A DNA stretch of 64,000 nucleotides from Leguminivora glycinivorella (taxonomy: Eukaryota > Arthropoda > Insecta > Lepidoptera > Tortricidae): NCBI RefSeq assembly GCF_023078275.1, contig NC_062995.1, positions 5,001 through 69,000 on the forward strand. The letters are read 5' to 3'. Below, in pieces: positions 21,631 through 33,100 of this stretch. Under the pieces are notes generated by a model. That model worked only from the letters and a program-made list of their open reading frames with translations, did no database searches and was not told the origin of the DNA. Position numbers and translations under genes: made by a program. Numbering within the stretch: the first letter of the stretch is position 1; every line of letters begins with the position of its first letter.

Positions 21631-23260
21631 GTGCGGCTAATTTTGATACTGGAATCGGATTCCCGAATCCACTAGAACTGTATAGCAGAAAACAGAACTC
21701 AGATTGGTGTAATAGTTCTCGAGATATTCAAGATTTACCAACGTAACCTAACCTAAAAACTTATATTCAAGAAACTGTAAACTTTGAAATTTAATTGCTC
21801 GAGAATTTGAGTGATGACACATACTTTTTATATATAATTTTAATGCATTTGTTATTGGACAATAATCATACAAAATTTCAGAATTTTCCATAAAGTAGTT
21901 TCTGTGTAAAGTAATATTTAGTTACGCCTGTCCTTAAAAACAGCGTGGTTTGACGTAAATATAATTTAAAAATCTACTTTTTTATCTTGCACCCTTTTCC
22001 AAATTTTTTGATCTTGATTGCTTGTTCTTAACTAAAAAATAGGTTTAGGAATAGTTTTGATGCTTGTTGTCCGGTTAGATTATCTGTAATTAGAGTTTTA
22101 AGATTTCAGGATTTAAACTGACTAATTTTGAATTCTGTATATGTAGGGTTAATTTTGATAATATAATTTGATTGTTCAACTAATTAGAAACATATAACAG
22201 AAAACAAAACTCCAATTGGTGTAATGGTTCTCGAGATATTCAAGATTTTGTAACCTAAAAACATATTTTTATGAAACTTGTAACTTTGACATTTAATTTC
22301 TCGGAACTTTCAGAGACGACGCACACTTATTTCATATTGCTTCGAGGTATCTGTTATTGGACAATAATCATACAAAATTTCATAATTTTCCATAAAGTAG
22401 TTTCTGTGTAAAGTAATATCTAGTTGCGCCTCTCCTTAAAACAGCGTGGTTTGACGTAAATATAATTTAAAAACCTACTTTTTTATCTTGCACCTTTTTC
22501 CACATTTTTTGATCTTGATAGCTTGTTCTTAACTAAAAAATAGGTGTAGGAATAGTTTGATGCTTGTTGTCCGGTTAGATTATCTGTAATTAGAGTTTTA
22601 AGATTTTAGGATTTAAACTGACTAATTTTGAATCCTGTATATGTAGGGCTAATTTTGATAATAGGATTTGATTGTTAAACTTATTAAAAACACATTACAA
22701 AAAACAAAACTCCGATTGGTGTAATAGTTATCGAGATATTCAAGATTTTGTAACCTAAAAACTTATTTTTAAAGAAACTTGTAACTTTGACATTTAATTT
22801 CTCAAAACTTTGAAAGACGACGCACACTTATTTCATATTGCTTCGAAGTATCTGTTATTGGACAATAATAATACAAAATTTCAGAATTTTCTATAGTGTA
22901 GTTTCTGTGTAAAGTAATATTTAATCACGCCACTCCCTAAAACAACGTGGGTTTACGTAAATATAATTTGAAAATTCACTTTTTTGTCTTGCACTTTTTG
23001 CTACATTTTTCGATCTTGATTACTTGTACTCCATTAAAAAAATAGTTTAAGAATACTTTTGAAGCTTGTCGTCCATTTAGATTATCTGAAATTAATATTT
23101 CAATATTTTTATGATTTCAACAGTCTTATTTTTAATTCTGTATAAGTGTGGTTTATTTTGACAATAGGATTTGACTCCAAACTTACCAGAAACATATGAC
23201 AGTACACGGAAACCTAATCGGTGCAGTGTTTCTTGTGGTATCCAAGATTTTCTTACCTAA
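21631..23260 (+). repeat. ~500 bp tandem repeats in the E3 5' UTR
   Basis: Three full units and one partial. The anchor CGAGATATTCAAGAT lies at 21720, 22232 and 22732, with a diverged fourth at about 23232 (TGTGGTATCCAAGAT); a second anchor, CTGTATATGTAGGG, lies at 22134 and 22636. Units are AT-rich and non-coding. Tandem 5' monomers are known to carry promoter activity in some LINEs; that function here is inference. Confidence 0.9.
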
Positions 23261-23400
23261 ACTTATTCTCATGAAAGTAGTAACGTCGACATTTTAAACT
23301 TTGAATTTTTAAGAGACTACTTGTACTAACTTCATATTTAATTTTCAAATCTTCAAATACCATTCAATAAATATCATTCAACGCGCTAAATTCTGCCAAA

Positions 23401-24177
23401 ATGTCCAACATACAGTCCTCAACCCACTCCCCCGCGCAAACGCGATCACGATCACGCGCCCGGGCCACAGAAGGTTCAGAAGACGAATCATCACAGAATC
23501 GTCAACCACCTCAACCCGGCTGCTCGGAAATATACAAAGAAGACACACACGCTAAATCACCTCAAGAAGATATTGATTCTTCTATTCGATCAAGAACAAG
23601 TTCATACAGCTCGGCAACCGACGTCGCAGCGGCACAACGAAATGATGGCCTAACTCCCGAGACGGATCGAGAATTAGATGCGGATGCCAACAGGACACCT
23701 ACTGTGACACACGCCGCACAAGATACCTTGGAAACTGAACACGAGCCAAACAAGGATTTGTCTCAAGAAATGACACTCCATTATAGTGGCATAGAGTCAG
23801 GTACACACTCCTCGCTTGAAGATCCACACGAGCTTACCGACATGATGAAATACTTTGAGAAGGTAACTCAATGGTGTGACGAAATAACTTCCACCCTATT
23901 ACCAGGTAAAAAATGCAACCAACGGAGCGTCACCAGAGAAGCAAAAGAAAAGGTACTCACTGTGGTCAACTCCATCAAATCACTCACCTGTCAGGTCCGA
24001 ATGAATAACAGGCTGAGGGCACCCTCGTCGGATGCACTCCGAAACAGCGAAATACAACCGCCTACTCCCACCAGCCAAACGAGACGTGACAAAACTATAA
24101 ACGGCGTTCAGGAAGAAACCATCACCACACTCATACAAAATACTATTAAAATTGAATTCGAAAATACAGAGTTATAG
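23401..24177 (+). CDS. E3 ORF1, N-terminal part (Gag-like)
   Basis: 258 codons from an ATG in good context (GCCAAAATGTCC). The protein is polar and probably disordered (SRSRAR near residues 17-22, many Ser/Thr/Glu), with a short folded-looking segment around residues 145-205 (LTDMMKYFEKVTQWCDEI). No zinc knuckle is present. The stop at 24175 lies in sequence brought in by the internal deletion, so the C-terminus of the original ORF1 is lost. Recognised by position, not by sequence similarity. Confidence 0.7.
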   Translation: MSNIQSSTHSPAQTRSRSRARATEGSEDESSQNRQPPQPGCSEIYKEDTHAKSPQEDIDSSIRSRTSSYSSATDVAAAQRNDGLTPETDRELDADANRTPTVTHAAQDTLETEHEPNKDLSQEMTLHYSGIESGTHSSLEDPHELTDMMKYFEKVTQWCDEITSTLLPGKKCNQRSVTREAKEKVLTVVNSIKSLTCQVRMNNRLRAPSSDALRNSEIQPPTPTSQTRRDKTINGVQEETITTLIQNTIKIEFENTEL

Positions 24178-26684
24178 GGAGAACAGCGCAGAGAGAAGAA
24201 GATCCACTCCTGGTAAAAGAAGGCCAAGCATTGGATGAAGAAGGATCTGCAAGGTTCCTGGCAGAGTCCTTCTATCCAGAGGACGCAACAGAGGGCGACA
24301 GCGAACACCATCTGCACATAAGAAATCTAGCAGAAACTATGGATGAGGGTAGCCATGGTGAACATGACCCACCTTTCATTCAAGAGGAACTAGAAAAAGC
24401 AGCAAAATCGTTTAACCCCAAAAAAGCACCCGGGCCTGACGGCTTCACAGCGGACATCTGCACAAGGGTCATAGAGGCGGCACCACAGTTTTTCCTAGCA
24501 CTGATTAACAAATGCCTGTCTCACCAATACTTCCCGAAGATGTGGAAGAAAGCTGCAGTCGTCATACTCAGGAAGCCGGGAAAGGACGCGTATACTACCC
24601 CAAAGTCCTACAGACCAATAGGATTGCTGCCGGTGCTGGGGAAAATATATGAAAAGATGCTTATAAATCGCATCAAACATCATATACTACCCAGGATCAG
24701 CACCCACCAGTTTGGTTTTATGCCCCAAAAAAGCACAGAAGATGCACTAGTTGCCCTCATTAAGCATATTAAATCAGGAATAGCAGAAAAGAAAATTGTT
24801 ACCCTGATTTCATTGGACATTGAAGGCGCTTTTGACAGTGCCTGGTGGCCAGCAATTAAAACCAGACTGGCGGAGGAAAAGTGTCCGATAAACCTGCGCC
24901 AAGTCATCAGCAGCTACCTAAAAGACAGAGAAGTGGAAATTAGATACGCAGGGGCGCAGTTCGGCAGGAAAACGGAGAAAGGATGTGTCCAAGGATCAAT
25001 AGGAGGACCAATACTATGGAACCTGCTAATAGACCCTCTTCTGAAGCAGATGAAGGACCGGGGGGTGTATTGCCAGGCGTTTGCGGATGACGTTGTGCTA
25101 GTGTTTCTCGGCAAGGAAGCCCGAGAAATCGAGAGACAAGCCAATGCAGCCCTCGAACATGTTCGGGAGTGGGGTGTCAAAAATAAGCTAACTTTTGCTC
25201 CGCACAAAACACACGCGATGGTTATCACCAAAAAGCTCAAATATGACACACCACGCCTGAGTATGGGAGGTGTGGACGTTGGAATGTCCCCAGAAATAAA
25301 AATACTCGGGCTGACCTTAGATGATAAGCTAACATTCAATGCACACGTGTCACAAGTGTGTAAAAAAGCTGCAAATATTTATAAGCAACTGACGAGAGCA
25401 GCCCGCGTAAACTGGGGACTCAGTTCAGAGGTCATCCGCACAATTTACACAGCGGCAGTGGAGCCCGTGATCCTCTATGCTGCAGCGGCATGGGCACCAG
25501 CAGCCAGGAAACTCGAAGTCCGTAAAAAGCTCAACGCCCTTCAAAGAGGATATGCCCAAAAAATGTGCAAGTCGTATCGGACAGCATCTCTGAATTCCGC
25601 ACTAATACTCACGGGGACGCTCCCACTAGATCTCCGGGTACTGGAGGCAGCGTCACTGTATGAAGCCAAAAAAGGAGTTTCACCTCAATACCAGCTGGCC
25701 GATAGGGAAGTCGAAAAAATGGCACAAAAAATGTCAGCACCACATCCAGCAGAGCAAACCGGACTACAGTTCGAAAATCTGGAAGACGAGGAACAATACT
25801 CGCGTCACAGTGACTACGCAGTACGCATATTTACAGACGGGAGTAAGATTGAAGGCAAAGTGGGAGCGGCGCTGTCAATCTGGAAAGATGCCGGAGAAAC
25901 CAGGGCCATCAAACTTACTCTCTCACCGTACTGTACAGTCTACCAAGCAGAACTGCTAGCAATAACCAAGGCCACAGAAGTCGCTCTGAAAAATAAAGAG
26001 ACGAGCATCGGCATATACAGCGACTCAAGATCGGCACTACAGAGTGTGACCAACACAGGTTCCACCCACCCTCTGGCAGTCGAGGCCAGGAGCAATTTGA
26101 GAAATTGCAGACTTCAGAATAAAAATATATCCTTATTCTGGATAAAGGCACACGCAGGGTTGGTGGGTAATGAAAGAGCCGACGATCTCGCTAAAGACGC
26201 AGCCTTAAAAAGCAAGAAAAGGCCGGAGTACGACAAATGTCCCATATCGTATATCAAGCGAGAAATTCGTGCTGAAACCATAAAAGAATGGGAAAACAGG
26301 TACAAAATCGAAGAAACGGCCTCGACCACAAAAATTTTCTTTCCGAATGTGAAAACATCCCTCAGAACTGTGCGTAAAATCCAAATTGATGGAGTCACTA
26401 CACAGCTGCTCACTGGCCATGGAGGATTCTCCTCATACTTGTACCGATTCAAGTGTAAGGAGGACCCTTCATGCATCTGCGAACCTGGGACAGAAGAAAC
26501 TGTCCAGCATGTCATCCTGGATTGCCCCGTCTTTGCACTCCAAAGATTTAACTTAGAACAGTTATTGTGTATAGAGCTCAAGGCGAATAACTTGGCAGAA
26601 ATTATAAAAAGTAAAGACAGATATATATTTTTAGATTATTGCAAGAAATTAGTAACTAAAGTAGTCAATAGAAACAAAGCATAG
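24171..26684 (+). CDS. E3 ORF2 remainder: reverse transcriptase and RNase H
   Basis: Open without a break for ~838 codons. The frame enters at the deletion junction (VIGRTAQREEDP, matching the E1 linker), and the first Met in frame is at 24231. RT motifs: NPKKAPGPDGFTADI, SLDIEGAFDSAWW, GCVQGSIGGPILWN, AFADDVVLVF. RNase H: IFTDGSKIEGKVG, YQAELLAI, IYSDSRSAL, KAHAGLVGNERADDLAK. C-terminal GHGGFSSYLYRFKC and a CxC...H...C motif. It aligns with E1 throughout with many substitutions, so the two copies are not recent duplicates of each other. No endonuclease. Confidence 0.88.
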   Translation, partial: VIGRTAQREEDPLLVKEGQALDEEGSARFLAESFYPEDATEGDSEHHLHIRNLAETMDEGSHGEHDPPFIQEELEKAAKSFNPKKAPGPDGFTADICTRVIEAAPQFFLALINKCLSHQYFPKMWKKAAVVILRKPGKDAYTTPKSYRPIGLLPVLGKIYEKMLINRIKHHILPRISTHQFGFMPQKSTEDALVALIKHIKSGIAEKKIVTLISLDIEGAFDSAWWPAIKTRLAEEKCPINLRQVISSYLKDREVEIRYAGAQFGRKTEKGCVQGSIGGPILWNLLIDPLLKQMKDRGVYCQAFADDVVLVFLGKEAREIERQANAALEHVREWGVKNKLTFAPHKTHAMVITKKLKYDTPRLSMGGVDVGMSPEIKILGLTLDDKLTFNAHVSQVCKKAANIYKQLTRAARVNWGLSSEVIRTIYTAAVEPVILYAAAAWAPAARKLEVRKKLNALQRGYAQKMCKSYRTASLNSALILTGTLPLDLRVLEAASLYEAKKGVSPQYQLADREVEKMAQKMSAPHPAEQTGLQFENLEDEEQYSRHSDYAVRIFTDGSKIEGKVGAALSIWKDAGETRAIKLTLSPYCTVYQAELLAITKATEVALKNKETSIGIYSDSRSALQSVTNTGSTHPLAVEARSNLRNCRLQNKNISLFWIKAHAGLVGNERADDLAKDAALKSKKRPEYDKCPISYIKREIRAETIKEWENRYKIEETASTTKIFFPNVKTSLRTVRKIQIDGVTTQLLTGHGGFSSYLYRFKCKEDPSCICEPGTEETVQHVILDCPVFALQRFNLEQLLCIELKANNLAEIIKSKDRYIFLDYCKKLVTKVVNRNKA

Positions 26685-27073
26685 TAAGAGTATATGACTA
26701 TATATATTTATATATATATAAGTATAATATACAAATTGTTAAACAGAATAGAAATAGATAAAATGCAGTACTAAAATAGAAAACTCCCTGTAATAATAAA
26801 ACAAAGATATAAAAATGTAATGTAAATAAAATAAAGAAAAGTGTAAATTCCTTTCCCCCAAACGAATAAATAAATAAAGAACAAATTAGATAAGTAGTGT
26901 AGCTGAGAGCTCCCACTCAGATAAGTACGAAAGATGAAGAATGAATGAAAGATCAGTATGAAGCATGAATGTGCGAGCAGAAAAATAGCGAGAACTGGAA
27001 TGAATGGAAATAGCTTAACACAGACTCCGATCATGTTGGAGGCATAGAAAAAAAAAAAAAAAAAAAAAAAAAA
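26685..27073 (+). other. E3 3' UTR and poly(A)
   Basis: AT-rich; the last 170 bp match the tails of E1 and E2 (CTCCCACTCAG, GCGAGAACTGGAATGAATG, GACTCCGATCATGTTGGAGG) and run into A26 at 27048-27073. Confidence 0.85.
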
Positions 27074-27226
27074 CCTAACCTAACCTAACTCAAAACCTAA
27101 CCTAACTCAAAACCTAACCTAACTCTAAACCTAACCTAACTCAAAACCTAACCTAACTCAAAACCTAACCTAACTCAAAACCTAACCTAACTCAAAACCT
27201 AACCTAACTCAAAACCTAACCTAACC
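27074..27226. repeat. Variant telomeric repeat, 17 bp higher-order unit
   Basis: About eight copies of CCTAACCTAACTCAAAA (one with CTCTAAA), starting right after the poly(A) of E3 and ending in plain CCTAACC. The telomere repeat has become the core of a longer minisatellite. This is the innermost CCTAA tract of the window. Confidence 0.92.
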
Positions 27227-29610
27227 ACTCTATTTGTAAAAGTACCCCATGATTCGTATAAAAATTTTAATAGCGCCTTTTAACTCCGGCTTGGTTTTTT
27301 GAGTGGCGCCATCTATCGGATAAACGTTATATTTAGTTCTCAATCTTTTTTTTTTTTTTTTTTTCTACGAAACTTAAACCGGCCCGGCCTGGTATCTTTA
27401 AATCAAATTTTAATCGTCGACATTGAGGAACAATGGGGAGGCACACTCAAAGGTTATAACAGATGGCGCCACTCTATTAGAGTCTGACCAGCGAGTCGCT
27501 GCACAAGCATTTTTTCAAAATTATATATATAAAACTGACTGTTAACCTCTGTTAGGACAGAAATTCAACATTTGTCTCAGTGTATTTTTTACGGATGTTA
27601 TAATGGCTAAACCGCGTCAGGAGCAGTGAAAAAAAAAAAAAAAAAAAAAAACACGAATATTCGGGTTACCAGCTAAAGATTTTTTTTGAATTTGCCGGGT
27701 TGTTTGTGCAGCGATTCGATGGCTGGACTCTAGTCCATACGTGAGAGCGAGAAGTTGATATATTTTTACTTTCTCTCACATATGAATGACACTTGCACAG
27801 GCGCCGCCTGGCGGGATAAAATGTCAGTGTGCCTCCTCATTCCGCCAACGTCAATGTTTAGGAAGGCGTCCGTGTCATAAAGACAATATTGGCCGCTGAG
27901 CAAACACATTTTTCACATTTGCCGCCTTTTATAATGTCACGAACAAAACGTGTTTTATTATTGATCACAGCCATCATGACACGACGTAAAGCGAAAGCAA
28001 AGAAAGAATAATAAATACCCTACAATTGTTAATTCTACGACAACTAGATGGCGATAGTAGTCCTTGATATCAATGGACACAATTTTATTTATTACAGTTA
28101 AAAAAAAAAAAAAAAATGCATGTTTCGTTTGGTGTACCTTTAATTTTCATTTGCTTGTACATACATACATAGATGTCGCTAGTAGGCCTATTATAATTGG
28201 CAGAACACCTAAGCAGTTTGTCTTATAACAAGATTTACAAGACAGTCATATTAGAGAGTGATATTGAACTTGCGCCTCGCCGGATCATTGCTGCAAATTA
28301 ACAGTTTTTTTTTTTTTTCGGAATGGTCGATATGAATATTACCGTTTGTAAATTCTGTAAAACAATGTAATGGATTAAAACAAACATTGAACTTAAACCG
28401 TAATGTTCATGATAATTTGCATTTTTTTGAACTATCTCACTCTCAATCACTCACTCACTTTTATTGATCGCCACTCTTTTCAAACTTCCTATTTTCCGCA
28501 CTTATATCGTAATGTTACAATGTAGTATTTCAGTACATATGGAGTTTTATTTCACCATAGTGCGCAAAGTAGTACATTTCTTGTCAGGTCGAAACTTCAA
28601 AGCACAGTGTTTTCAGTCAAAGGAAATAGTAAATCCGATGTACTTAGGATATGTTTAGGAAAATCAACGATAGGGGTGTGAAATACAATTATATGCCGTA
28701 GTGCAAGTTGTTCGCTAGATGTCACTGTTACCCCCGCAAACTGGGTAATGACTTGTTGTCGTAAAATGTATAAGTATTTTTTTGATGTCCAAATATTTCG
28801 CTAGATGTCGCTGTACCACCCGCAAACTAGCGAACAATATTCTATGGTTATTATTTCTAATTACATCGTAAGTTTTTGAAACTCTGTTGGTGTTTTTTGC
28901 TCTGATTTATAATGAAAAACGTCAAACCTATTTTAAAATTGCTTATTTAATGTTTTATGTGCAATAAGGAACCTTTCGAAATGGAAAGTCACATGAAAAG
29001 TTGTCGTAACTTAATAATAGATGGCGCTGCATTCGAAAATCTTGACTGATGATAACTCTATACCATACTATTCACTATACTCTATGGAATCGCCTGCTAC
29101 ATGCAACCTGAAGGTCAGGTAAGCCAGTACACAATATCATTCCCTTCTTCTTAGTTATTAGGCTTGTTCATAATGATGTAAAAGAAGTTCAGATGGCATC
29201 TTTGTTTGATTGTCGAGTTGATGCCGCTAATAGCTAGTGCTAATTTAATACTAATATTGGCCAATTTTAACATATCAAGTAAAGGACATGAGTCCAATAA
29301 TATCAACGCTGAGGTTCAATGTTTTAACCCCTCGTATGCTTAGACACGGATCCGTGCGTGGGAATTGTAATATATTGTTCTAAAAGTCAAGGTCACTATT
29401 TCAATGATCAAAATTGACAGGCCGCACACGAGGGGTCCATCCTTTGTCGAGAGATGGCTCTCCTCCCTCGAGATTCGGAAGGCGGTTAAAAAAAAATAAC
29501 AAAGGCATCGATTAACTCAACAATATGTGTGTATGTATGTCATCATAAAAATAAGTTTTATTGTATATGATTGAGCTATATTCCCGGTTACGGTACTAAG
29601 AGTTAAATAG
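27227..29610. other. AT-rich intergenic region without a clear gene
   Basis: Patchwork of short moth-type repeats: AGATGGCG-type segments (27300, 27465, 29018), two copies of CGCTAGATGTC followed by CCCGCAAACT (28712 and 28800), and a half-copy of the MITE found at 44929 (28466-28516, CGCACTTATATCGTAATG). I see no coding sequence or RNA gene I can support. Confidence 0.6.
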
Positions 29611-29614
29611 TTTT

Positions 29615-29805
29615 ATTTGATACTAGCTTTTGCCCGCGGCTTCTCTCGCGTTAGAAAGAGACAAAAAGTAGCCTATGTCACTCTTCATTCCTTCAACCAT
29701 CTCCACTTAAAAAATCGCGTCTTTTTGTCGCTCCGCTCCGTTTTGCCGAGAAAGACGGACAAACAAACAGACACACACACTTTCCCAATTATAATATTAG
29801 TATGG
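29615..29805 (+). repeat. Moth interspersed repeat ending TTATAATATTAGTATGGA
   Basis: Begins TTTTGCCCGCGGCTTCTCTC and ends near TTATAATATTAGTATGGA, a pattern I know as a very common lepidopteran repeat end. Reverse-oriented relatives of the first part close the repeats at 40690 and 59900 (GCGGGYAAAAGCTA). Confidence 0.65.
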
Positions 29806-29835
29806 ACGACATTCGGAAAACTGCGGGGCACTTCT

Positions 29836-29935
29836 GGATGAAATATTAGCCCAGGACCGGGATGAGTGGCGTACACGAACGGAGGCCTGTGCCCAGCGGT
29901 GGGCGATTAATGGCTGAAATGATGATGATGAGTAT
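29836..29935 (+). mobile_element. 3' end of an RTE-type LINE
   Basis: GGAGGCCTGTGCCCAGCGGTGGG followed by GGCTGAAATGATGATGATG, the typical 3' tail of RTE-clade LINEs in moths, ending in an (ATG)n microsatellite. No coding part remains. The last ~25 bp recur at 44300, so the duplication that created the second zinc-finger locus starts inside this tail. Confidence 0.7.
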
Positions 29936-30197
29936 GGATTCCTGCCTGTCATTTTAAGGATTAGTTCTATATGTAAATAAGGCTAGTTATCAACAAGATG
30001 TTTCATGTTTTATTAGAATATCTTACCATATTTTTGTAGCTTACCTGTTTTTACAATATAAATACATAAAAAAGTTTACAAAATAATATATATGTAATAA
30101 TTAATAACGATGCTGTTATCACAATTTCTGTTGGCAATTTGGGTATAACTAAACATGAAACAGCCCCAGAGGGCCCGTACGTCCACACCAAGACTTT

Positions 30198-33100
30198 TCA
30201 CAAGTGTGTAGCTTCGTGTCTCTTCAAGCTTTCTTTCTGCCTGCATCTGTACTCGCAGGAACTACACTTCCAAGGTTTATCCCCCGTGTGAGTCATCTCG
30301 TGATTTCGTAAAATATTTTTCCGCTTGCACTTGTACACACAGAAACGGCACTGAAAAGGCTTTTCTCCAGTGTGTTTCATCTCGTGGTCTCGTAGACTTG
30401 ATCTCTGCCTGCACCAGAACCCACAAAAACTGCACTGAAAAGGCTTTTCCCCAGTGTGAGTCATCTCGTGATCTCGTAGATATGATTTCCACCTGCACCG
30501 GTACTCGCAATAATTACACTTCAAAGGCCTTTCCTTGTAATGGGTCATCATATGATTACGTAACTCTACAACATTCTCGCATTTGCATTTACAATATCTA
30601 CACTGAAAAAATTTGTTCTCAGCGTGGCTCTTCTCGTGACTTCTTAAAGTTATTTCATGTATGCACTTGTATTCACAATATCTACACTGAGCTGTCTTCT
30701 CCCTAGTGTGCTTCATCTCGTGGAAGCGCAGGTACCTCTTCCGCCGGCACTTGTATTCGCAATAACGACACCGGAACGGCTTCAGGTCGGAGTGCGTCGT
30801 TTGATGACGCTGGAGGCTTTTCTTGGTTTTGCACTTGTAGCCACAGACACTACAGTCGAACGGCTTTTCCTCAGCGTGTGTCTTCACGTGATCGCTTAAG
30901 CCAGCCGCACGATGGGTTCTATAGTTACAGTGCTGACACCTGAACGGTTTGTCGCCGGTGTGTTTCCTCAGGTGATCTATTAAGTACGCCTTGCTCATGC
31001 ACGCGTACTCGCAGTCGTTACATTTAAACACGGTTTCATCGGTGTGTCTCATCTCGTGAGTTCGCAGGGACTCTCGCTGCCGGGTCCTGTAGTGACAGTG
31101 CTTACACTTGAACGGTTTCTCGCCAGTGTGAATCATCATGTGAGTCAATAATGTCGATTTCTGCGTGCACTTGTACCCACAATCGTTACACTCGAAGAGT
31201 CTATCGCTAGATGTTGTACAGTCGCGTGTCGTCGGTCGGGAGTGTGTGTCTGCTCGGGTGGAACGCGTGGAGGGTGGTGTGGTGGGGTGAGCGCGCGCGT
31301 GTTTGTCCCGGGGAGGCCGCCCCCGCCCCGCCGCAGCGGAGACAGCAGCGGGCGCTGGAATATCATATAATTTGTTTTATAATAATTATCTTTAGGCATG
31401 CTCGGTGTCTATAGTTTCCTGTCTTGTCTTTGTTACATACGAGAGAGCGCAAACCTATTTATGTTTCTGTAATGTTCCTCTTCACTTAAGAGCCCTTATG
31501 TCCCACATACGTCTACAGGGTGTATTTTGACAGCGGCTCAGTAAGGGCAGCTATGAGATTCCGTGGTCGTACGCGAAAATGGTCTAAAGAGACCTTCCCT
31601 CGATTTCGAATTGATAAAAAGTGGCATTTTCAGATTTTGGAAAAACATACAAGTTGCGCAAAAGGGCATTTTTGACAAAAAAAAATCTATTCCAATCGAT
31701 CCAATTCCTGTCTGAATCTAAAGCTTGTATGGGACCAAAAAAAATTCCGCGAAAAGCTTTTCCCATACATTTTGTATGAAAAAAAACTTTTTTTCACATG
31801 GTGTTTTTTTAATGCCAATCGATTCCATTCCTATTCAGTATCAATAGTTTCTTTGGCCTCAACTTGCGGTAATGTGCTTTTGATCCTGTTAGGAATGTGA
31901 TCGACTAGGACGATTGGCGTCAAAAATCATTTTTCTCAGAAATGCCGTTTTTTTTCGCACGCTGTATGTTTTTTTACAAAATCTGTAAATGCCATTTCTC
32001 ATCAATTTGAAATCGAGGGAAGGTCTCCTTAAACCATTTTCGCGTAGAACCAGAGAATCTCATATATAGCTGCTCGTACTTACCCGCTATCAAAATACAC
32101 CCTGTATATCTACACTGGCTGTTTTCTGCGCGGGGCGAACGCTTCGCGAGGCCGCTCGGACAGTCTACACCCGCAATTAAGGTATTTTGAGGCTTGAATG
32201 ATATGGATAAAAGTCAATATAAAAATATATTTTGACATTTAAGTATTATAGGACATGTATGAAAATTAGGATAAGTAAATACATACAATTACATATTGAT
32301 ATTTAGGTGTAACGAAACCAAACCGTCATGATGATACGAGTAGGTATCGGTGATATTCAGCAATGTGGTGTTTCAAATTCAAAATATCTTTATTCATGTA
32401 GGCCTAGTTAGGGTTGCAAAAAAACGGTTTTTTTTCTGGCTTGAAAAAAAAACATGAAAAAAAAAACCGTGAAAAAAAAGTTTTTTTTTCTGGAGTATGT
32501 TTTTTTCCTAAAGTACGAAATCTCAAAATTTGCTAAGTAGTTAATACTTTTATACAGTTTTTTAGACTTAATGTTAACTATTAAACGAATTTAATCAAAT
32601 AACTTTAATTTCTGGTCTTATAAAATAAAACCGCCTTCAAAAATAAGCGCGTTACAAAACACGGAGAAACTAAAAAGCAAAAAATAATAAACCTTTGAAT
32701 TCAGATTTCTTATCGGATTGCAATAATCTAAACATCCAAATTATAAACAAATCAATTACTTTTGTAGTCGGTACCAGACCTGTTAATCGCCTTGCTATTC
32801 CTGTTTGCACCACCCAACCATACGCAGGCTGGCACCGACTCCAAAAATAATTGATTTGTTTATAATTTGGATGTTTAGATTATTGCAATCCGATAAGAAA
32901 TCTGAATTCAAAGGTTTATTATTTTTTGCTTTTTAGTTTCTCCGTGTTTTGTAACGCGCTTATTAGGGTTCCGTAGCCAAAATGGCAAAAACGGAACCCT
33001 TATAGTTTCGTCATGTCCGTCTGTCCGTCTGTCCGTCTGTCCGTCTGTCACAGCCGATTTACTCGGAAACTATAAGTACTACAGTGATGAAATTTGATGG

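Larger units (their letters stand above)
21082..27073 (+). mobile_element. E3: internally deleted telomeric retrotransposon with intact 5' end
   Basis: Member of the E1 family that keeps its 5' end at a CCTAACC junction, a long repeat-bearing 5' UTR, the start of ORF1, the RT/RNase H part of ORF2, the 3' UTR and a 26-base poly(A). About 1 kb or more is missing at ~24170, where ORF1 is joined directly to the linker just before the RT. The deletion removes the ORF1 C-terminus (where zinc knuckles are expected) and the whole endonuclease. It cannot nick its own target and would depend on other copies. Confidence 0.9.

Noticed and set aside
28464..28658. 64-codon plus-strand open frame
   Set aside because: Overlaps a half-copy of a MITE; no protein features.
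30398..30899. Plus-strand Cys/Thr-rich open frames opposite the zinc fingers
   Set aside because: Antisense of the repeated zinc-finger codons; also seen at the same place in copy 2.
31145..31399. Minus-strand 84-codon frame MPKDNYYKTNYM upstream of exon 4, repeated at 45967-46221
   Set aside because: Out of frame with the fingers and lies in the proposed intron; its conservation is explained by the recent segmental duplication.
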